NCBI GenBank assembly: GCA_045837725.1 | Contig: JBEWZL010000274.1 | Coordinates: 1 to 40,949, forward strand | Length of the DNA stretch: 40,949 bases | Origin: Vermamoeba vermiformis | Lineage: Eukaryota > Tubulinea > Echinamoebida | Direction: 5' to 3' | Shown: positions 34,745-40,949 of the stretch, piece after piece | Position numbering within the stretch: the stretch's first letter is position 1 | How the letters are laid out: every line of letters begins with the position of its first letter | Made by a program: the position numbers and the translations under genes | The notes under the pieces: model-generated | What the model was told of the DNA's origin: nothing | The model's input: the letters and a program-made list of their open reading frames with translations, nothing else | Database searches by the model: none

Positions 34745-37700
34745 ATGAGTGTCCCGAAACTAGCAGCCACCGTATTATTATGCAAGCCAATTAAAAATCA
34801 CGCGAGCAAATATTCTGATTACAAAATATTAATGGTAGGATTCAACTTCCCTGCAGCTGTCACAAACATAAAAAGATTACAACCGCAGAAAATATTGCGT
34901 TATTCACATTTACTCGATAATATTGATCCATAATGACCATATTTAATGGCAACGTAATTATTTGATTTTTTAACGATTATTTGATTGCAGGTCAAGAGAT
35001 CGATGAAAAGTCGCTTTCTACCAGGTAAATCCTTTCAATTTGTATTGTAGTATTATTTATTAAATAACATTCATATTAATAGGAGCCCATGTCTTTCCTG
35101 GAGGCATCTTGGAAGAAGGTGACTCGGATCCTGCCTGGCAAAGCGTTTGTGGCAAAGAATCATCGTCAGTTAAAGACGTAAGAGCTGACTAATACATAAA
35201 ACATGAATAACATGACTTAAATATATACTCTTTCGCAGCTAAATCTTCGTTTGGGCGGCATCCGCGAGTTGTACGAAGAAACAAACTTGTTATTGACGAA
35301 TCCTCGAGTTAAGCCATCATCGGAATGGAGGTTAGTATAATTTAAATCTTATCATTCTATATTAGTATTCGGCGCTAATCGTGTACCAGATCCAAGGTTA
35401 ATAAAGACGCGAAGGAGTTTATTTCATTAATGCGCGAGCATAACACAGTGCCTGAGGTATGAATATGATAAAGATTACAACATGCTACTAATATACAAGC
35501 AGGTTACTAAATTACATCACTGGGCTCGTTGGATAACGCCGATCCAAGAGAAATGGCGTTACGACACTCACTTCTATATCGCTGTCGATAACGTTGAAGA
35601 AGGCGAACGTGATCACGTGCATCAAGATAGTACGAGGACCATATTAATTTCCTTATACGCCCATCAATTGACGGATCGATTTAGATGTGGAAACGGTGTC
35701 TTTTGACTGGTTCCATCCGCAAGAAGTGATTGAAAAATGGAACGAAAAAACAGTTTCTATTGCACCGCCGACATGGTAAGTCTATCCCCATAGTACTATC
35801 AATGAATCTCATGCGTTGTTCAGGTTCATTTTGATGGAGATCTGTCAGTACAAAACACTCAAAGAACTCGTGGCTGCTGCGCCAAAGAGAGATCTAAGGT
35901 ATTTTAATATTTAATAGAGTAGTACTCATATATTGAGACCACTTAAAAAGTAACTTACTGATTTTTTATTTTGACATAGACCGGTGCAACCTAATTTGAC
36001 GTTCCAAGACGGAGGCTTGTCTGTTTGCATGCCTGGCGATGCCGATCATCCGGAAACTTCCAATTTAGGTAATTTTCACTGAAAACACGTGTATCTTTGT
36101 TTTCACGCCAAAAGCAATCAAACTTACCGCTTAATGTAGGTCCTCAGGCACGTAATAGAATAGTAGTAGGTCCTGGTGGCTTCACCTTTGAATGCACCAT
36201 GTCAGATCCAGCACGGACTTATCCAGTGCTGCCGTCGAGTGTGCTCAAAACATATACAGCCAAGCTGTAAATAAAACAAATTGTTTATAATTATTTTTAA
36301 GAACAACTAGCATTAATCCATCAATCTAGTTGAAAGTCTTTGCGTATTCTCGTTCGTACGGCGCTGTGTTATCGAGCAAATTTTTCACAGCGGTGTTGAA
36401 CTTTCGTCGCACGATCTTGACGGCAGGAATGGTAGATTCAGCATCGGGATAGCATCTAAATTGCGATATTAGATCAGTTTAATACGTATATAATAATACA
36501 ACGTACCTGTTGGTCAACAAGACGGTGAAAATCTTTCTGTCAGGGTCGCAGCAGATCTCAGTTCCGGTGTATCTAAAGGAGTCCGTTAGCGATAAAATTA
36601 GCATTCGAAGTATATATCGTATAGTACCCGGTGTGGTAGAATGTTCTTGGTGATAATTCGCCGCAGCCCATGTAAGTGTCAGCCTTGGGATCATTGACTA
36701 ACCAGCCGAGAGCACGAGGTCCTTGCGTCAAGTTCACGGGCCTGAAAACGAGTTAGATGAGTTCTATATTATTACAATGGCTTACTTAATGAATAGGTCG
36801 ACAGTGGTTCGGTTGACATAGCTGTCTTGAGGCGAGGCAAAGAGTAATTGATGCGCGAGAGTAGCAGTGTCGGGCAAGTTCGAGAACAAACCAGCATGAC
36901 CTGTAGGAGTTAACATTTGCCTCATGTTATAGAAGATCGCACGTACCTGCAATACCACCCAAAGCGTAGGCATTTCCGTCACTGACAGTGCCCTTTGTTC
37001 ACATGGATTAGTGACTGACACGCGTCATATTGATGTCAGTGTATCGTACCTGAATGACGTGTTTCTGATAAGAAGTGTCGTTCCAAGTGGGAGCAATGTT
37101 CTTCCAGCGGTACTCAGAAGGCAAAAACAAAGAAGATTGCAAGTTCAATGGCTCAAAGACGTACTTGCGAGCATAGGCCTCGTAGTAACATTGGTACAAT
37201 CTGCTGCGAGTTAATAACCATAAAATAGATATGTATAATACGTACTCAGGAGCACCAGGTCCCCAAATGTTAGTGCACTCTGGTCTCAAGTCACACACGG
37301 TAATACGACCCGTGTCAAGTGCGCGTCTGCCGATGACGTACATCATAGTGATCATGCTGTAATAGTCAGCAATATGTGCTAATGTATTTAAGCCGCCGGG
37401 TACTTACCTCAAGTCACTATAGATTTGTTTCGTGCCCGTAGGATACTGAAGAGTTTGAGTCATAAGTGATTGGTAGATCTGTTGTTGGCACGTGAATTTT
37501 TCAGCTGGTTTGGGCTTGCTAGTCTCAGGGCAGCCGAAAGATTTCTCCCCTAACCAATATTTAATTAGGTCATAATAATATAAGCGTAATTATTAAGGTG
37601 ACGTACAGTAGTTGGGAATTGGATCTGGCGGGAAACCAGCGCTATGAGCCAACAAATGTCTAATGCGGATCTGATCTTTGCCGTTGTTGGCAAAAGCATT

Positions 37701-38113
37701 TCCTAATAAGGAAGGATCGCTGACTTTCATATCTAACGAAACAATTAGCCAGAATTACAATAATAATTTCATTTGCCATACCGAGATCCAGTTCGCCTCT
37801 TTGATAGAATTGCATCGTGGCAGTCGTAGTAACGAATACTTTAGTCAAGCTAGCCATATCGTAAAGAGTCTAATAATGTTTAGCGTTGAGTTTAGCTGAC
37901 TTTAGACGCAGATTCAGCTTACCTGTGTAACGTCAACAGCAGGATTATGATCTGGTGTTGCTGGAGGAGGAATTCCATACGTAAAATTGCCGAATGCTTT
38001 CATATACATCAAACCCTGTTTTATGAAGCGTCAAAATGAGATCCGATTGTCAAAGAACTAATTAGCAATTTTATAGCATGGACAATAATATTAAAATGTT
38101 GATTCATGCTATG
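34730..38113 (-). repeat. Right arm of large inverted duplication
   Basis: The reverse complement of 1-3310, with the same pair of convergent genes and the same intron positions. The outermost recognisable match is gctatgg ending at 38113, paired with base 1. Beyond that no comparison is possible because the left copy runs off the window. Both genes look intact in this arm. Confidence 0.93.
34745..36270 (+). CDS. NUDT19-like peroxisomal Nudix hydrolase (copy 2)
   Basis: Exons 34745-34834, 34991-35024, 35083-35177, 35239-35330, 35390-35456, 35503-35629, 35685-35775, 35824-35898, 35980-36068 and 36140-36270 total 891 bases, or 296 residues. The N-terminus has the prenudix strand (KLAATVLLCKPIKN), then PGAHVFPGGILEEGD. 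After an insertion comes GGIRELYEETNLLL, which keeps RE-EE; the usual last Gly of the Nudix box is Asn. The middle segment LHHWARWITPIQEKWRYDTH resembles the WVTP...RFDT block of NUDT19. The C-terminus is AKL, an accepted variant of the peroxisomal SKL signal. The likely reaction is hydrolysis of CoA or acyl-CoA to phosphopantetheine and 3',5'-ADP. It is convergent with the intact serine hydrolase, with 55 bases between their stop codons. Confidence 0.9.
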
Positions 38114-38403
38114 GAAACAAAATGATAAGGCTGCTTTGTCGAGTAATAATTTTTGAAATTTTCTATCGAATTTTATCGTGTTGACGAAAATATCTAATCA
38201 ATAAATCGTTGAACGTAAATATCATTCGCGGTAAAATTTATTACCTTGGCATCACCAACAGCAGCAACACAACCAGGGTAGGTGTGATCTTTAATGCCAT
38301 CCTCAAGTATCTTGTCTACAGCGCTCCAATCAATGGCGCGAACATATAAACAGCTTGAAGCTAATAAATATATAGATATATAAATACACACGAGTTGTTT
38401 CAT
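36326..38403 (-). CDS. Secreted serine hydrolase, LACTB/class C beta-lactamase family
   Basis: Twelve minus-strand exons: 38245-38403, 37923-38015, 37782-37869, 37607-37732, 37408-37549, 37246-37356, 37050-37200, 36947-36992, 36786-36900, 36628-36741, 36507-36572 and 36326-36455. They total 1341 bases, or 446 residues. A signal peptide (MKQLVCIYISIYLLASSCLY) predicts secretion or a lysosomal location. The nucleophile motif SLTK (Ser91-Lys94) is followed by YSD (199-201, the YxN position) and HTG (380-382, the KTG position). This is the full catalytic set of PF00144 enzymes, which act as esterases or peptidases in eukaryotes. Around Ser91 the context is LYDMASLTKVFVTTTATMQF. Every exon keeps frame. 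The left-arm copy is decayed, so this one probably supplies the activity. It is divergent from the LRR-SAM gene. The substrate is unknown. Confidence 0.92.
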
Positions 38404-38540
38404 TGTCGATCAGAAAATGAAAAACACATTTTATCTTTTTCGAAGCTAACGGCACCACAACCACAGCTGTTGAAATCTTGCGCAAAAAGTATTAAAGCTT
38501 TAATACTTTAGAAAACTCAATACTTCCATAAGAGCAGAGA
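38404..38540. promoter_or_regulatory. Divergent promoter region, serine hydrolase / LRR-SAM
   Basis: Only 137 bases separate two outward-facing start codons, so regulatory sequence is shared or very short. No named motif was seen. Confidence 0.4.
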
Positions 38541-40949
38541 ATGGAGAAGCGGAAGATTGAAATCGATTTGCTTGATCCACCGACAGAGCCGTCTCCAAAA
38601 AGATTCAAAAACGTTCCAACGGTGTGGTAATAATTTATAATCAATTTGTGCATTTAATCAAATAATTTTGATGCAGCGATACTGAAGTTCAGGCGCAGGA
38701 ATTATTGCAGGCCAAAAAGACGTTCGTATTTGATCCTACAGTAACAAAATTCACTGTACCTCAAGATTGTTGTAAGTAGAGACTACATCGTGTCTTTGGA
38801 GCCAATAACAAATTTTGAATCCACCAGACACACTCGAACACATCAAGCGCTTGACCAGAGCATTGCAAGACGAGGGAAATCATCTACAGTTTTTCACTAT
38901 TACTTGTAAGTGCTTTAATCTTCATATGAGGGCTAATTTGTGAGCAGCCAAGTCGGATTTGCTTACTGAAGATCGCGTTACTTCAATTCTTCAAAGCTTC
39001 GAAAAAAACAAGACCCTCAAGTCCCTTACCATTAGAAGTGAGTATTTTTGTATTTGAAAACACAATAACATTTATTTAGACATCCCTGTAAAGTTGAAAG
39101 CGCTTTCTACCATTCTGCAGAAGAAAGTACTTACCACGCTCATTATAACCGACTCTAGTGAGTTTTTATAATAGCAATTATCCTAGTTTTAACCATCTGT
39201 TAAGTGAGAAGCGAGGAGGATGTGTCTAAAGTTGCAGATATCGCGGATGATCTGATCGCGTGCACTACCCTCACACATCTTGATCTATCTCGTGAGTATA
39301 AGTATGTCGATATAACACATATATTAATACTATTAGATAACCGAAGGAACCATTTTTCTGGCGTGGAAAAAGTCGTTGCTGAACATAAGCAGTTACGCAC
39401 TGTTGTTTTAAGCAAGAGAATCGTGCGGCCTGATACTATGGAAGGGATTTGTACTTCTTTGAAGATGAACAATACAATCACTCACTTGGATCTAGCCAGT
39501 ACGCAAACGGAGTGTTTTTCGTGCTCAATTAACCCCACTGCAGGAACTGCTATGAGCGATGACAACGCCGTTAAGTTAGCACAATCTTTGGAAAAAAACA
39601 CCAAGATCACGTACTTGGACATTTCTTGTAAAATATCACCTTTGGATTTACTGTACTAATTCTCGAACAGACAACAAAGACATTTCCGGCCCTGGATCGC
39701 AAGCTCTGGCGAGTATGTTGAAGACAAATCGAACAATTACAACATTGAGGGTACGAGATGTTCTATTTTATAAACACGAAGTGGCACTATTCAAGTCCCT
39801 CGAACAATCAAATGCCGTTAGAAATCTGACTGCAACAGGTACGTTGTTGACAAATTGTTTCGGGGCCCTATTAATAATGGTGCTCTCGTAGTTATGACCG
39901 GTTACGGTATCAATCAATTAGGCGTTGCTTTAGAACGATGGACCGCGTTGGTTGAGATATCCGTCGAGCGTAAGTCGTAAGCACATGTTGTAACTTTTAC
40001 TGACACGCCAATCAGTTACCAACTTTAAGTCAGTCGCTTCACTCGCAAATGGAATTACAAAGAACACTACGTTGACGAAGATAGATTTCAGGAGTATGCG
40101 TAACAATGACATATCTTACTCAAAGACAATTAGGTACCGAGTGGCCCGAAAATGCCGAGTACATTGCTGTACTTGAAAGGGCATTCTCAAGCAATAGAGC
40201 TATCACCAAGATCACACAAAAAGAGGGTGATGATGATTTAAAAGAGTGCTTTGCACGAGTGACTAAGAGAAACAACTCAATTCTTAAGTTTGATCGCTCG
40301 ACGATAAAACCATTCGTGCATACCAGAGATTGGGAAGGATTGTGGAAATTTATTCAAGATTCTGCAAAAAAAGGGCTTGTGTTTGAGGATCTAATTGACA
40401 AAAACCATTTCAATTTGGATGATTACGAGGTCGTGTTAGAAACGTACTTGAACAAATCGGCAGCACAATATAATGCGTTAATAGCAACAAAAACCAATTT
40501 AGAAAAGAATATCGGAGCTCATAAGAAGCGAATTGAATGCAAGTGGGCCGTATCGACCTGGTCGTTGGATGACGTCGTGCTATTTTTACAAGACATGCAG
40601 CTGCATAACCACATAGAAAAATTCAAACAAAACATGATCAAAGGCGATGTGCTGATTAACCTAACGACACTTGACTTTCATCAACTAGGCTTGACCTTCA
40701 TGGAAACTAAGTCGCTAATGAGCTCTTTATTCGAGTTGAAGCATTTTAAGTCCCTCAGTGATGTTCCGGAGGGAATACTCTACTGGACTAATGAACAAGT
40801 CGTACAATGGTTGCAAAATAACAACTTTCAACATGTCGTAGAGCCATTCCGCAATTGGAAAGTATGTAGAATTCCTCAGTATAAGCGTATTAATAGTCAT
40901 TCGTTAGATCAAGGGCGAGGATTTGATCGTGTTGGATAACTACGATCTT
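38541..40949 (+). CDS. LRR and SAM domain protein, 3' end beyond window
   Basis: Exons 38541-38626, 38677-38771, 38828-38905, 38948-39037, 39080-39157, 39205-39291, 39337-39627, 39671-39838, 39892-39969, 40016-40099, 40134-40861 and 40908 onward; at least 635 residues. Ribonuclease-inhibitor-type leucine-rich repeats (such as ACTTLTHLDLS, MNNTITHLDLAS and KNTKITYLDIS) run to about residue 400. A spacer follows, then a SAM domain (WSLDDVVLFLQDMQLHNHIE to LMSSLFELK). A second SAM domain starts at WTNEQVVQWLQNNNF and continues into IKGEDLIVLDNYDL at the window edge. Many LRR exons are 78-90 bases and bounded by phase 1 introns. The intron 40100-40133 would be only 34 bases. No signal peptide, so it is cytosolic. 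SAM domains suggest a scaffold. A kinase could follow outside the window, but nothing shows it. Confidence 0.87.

Noticed and set aside
1-38113. Whole segment as a giant transposon with terminal inverted repeats
   Set aside because: The arms consist of ordinary intron-bearing host genes, the core is conserved housekeeping genes, and no transposase, integrase or capsid-type gene was seen.
1-40949. CRISPR arrays, prokaryotic operons or tandem satellite repeats
   Set aside because: None was seen. All genes have spliceosomal introns and eukaryotic families.

Overview
The window is nuclear DNA from a compact, intron-rich, unicellular eukaryote. Nearly every gene is cut by short GT-AG introns of about 45-70 bases, and intergenic gaps are mostly 40-300 bases. 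Both strands are used, with many convergent 3' ends and divergent promoters. The gene set (cohesin SCC3, MIOS, eIF3i, two-half PFK, TKL receptor kinases, LRR-SAM protein) and the 5S rRNA fit an amoebozoan or a similar free-living protist. The species cannot be named from the sequence alone.

Layout: 1-3310 is the left arm of a large inverted duplication, with a decayed serine hydrolase (LACTB/class C beta-lactamase family) copy convergent with a NUDT19-like Nudix gene. 3311-4843 is a GC-richer stretch with tRNA-Val(CAC), tRNA-Ile(AAT) and the SCC3 promoter. 4844-14608 holds cohesin SCC3, an AMPK-gamma-like CBS protein and the GATOR2 subunit MIOS, the last two head to head. 14864-16778 has a tandem pair of divergent kinase-like genes, one lacking the catalytic residues. 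17175-27406 has two very large kelch-Ig-TM-TKL receptor kinases arranged tail to tail around a small secreted, probably GPI-anchored protein. 27549-31090 is 6-phosphofructokinase, with a 5S rRNA gene inside one intron. 31283-34520 holds eIF3i and a phytol/farnesol-kinase-like membrane protein. 34730-38113 is the right arm of the inverted duplication, with an intact Nudix gene and an intact serine hydrolase. 38541 to the end is a partial LRR-SAM gene.

The gene order is nested and symmetrical: a hydrolase/Nudix pair at each end in inverted orientation, and within it a tail-to-tail receptor kinase pair. The most unusual content is the receptor kinase pair. It combines beta-propeller and immunoglobulin-like ectodomains with a conserved beta-rich module between membrane and kinase. 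Functional themes are signalling (receptor kinases, pseudokinase, LRR-SAM), nutrient sensing (MIOS, CBS protein, PFK) and peroxisomal CoA metabolism (two Nudix copies, ending in SKL and AKL). Exon coordinates were worked out by hand from splice consensus and reading phase. Nearly all CDS sums are multiples of three; exceptions are noted.
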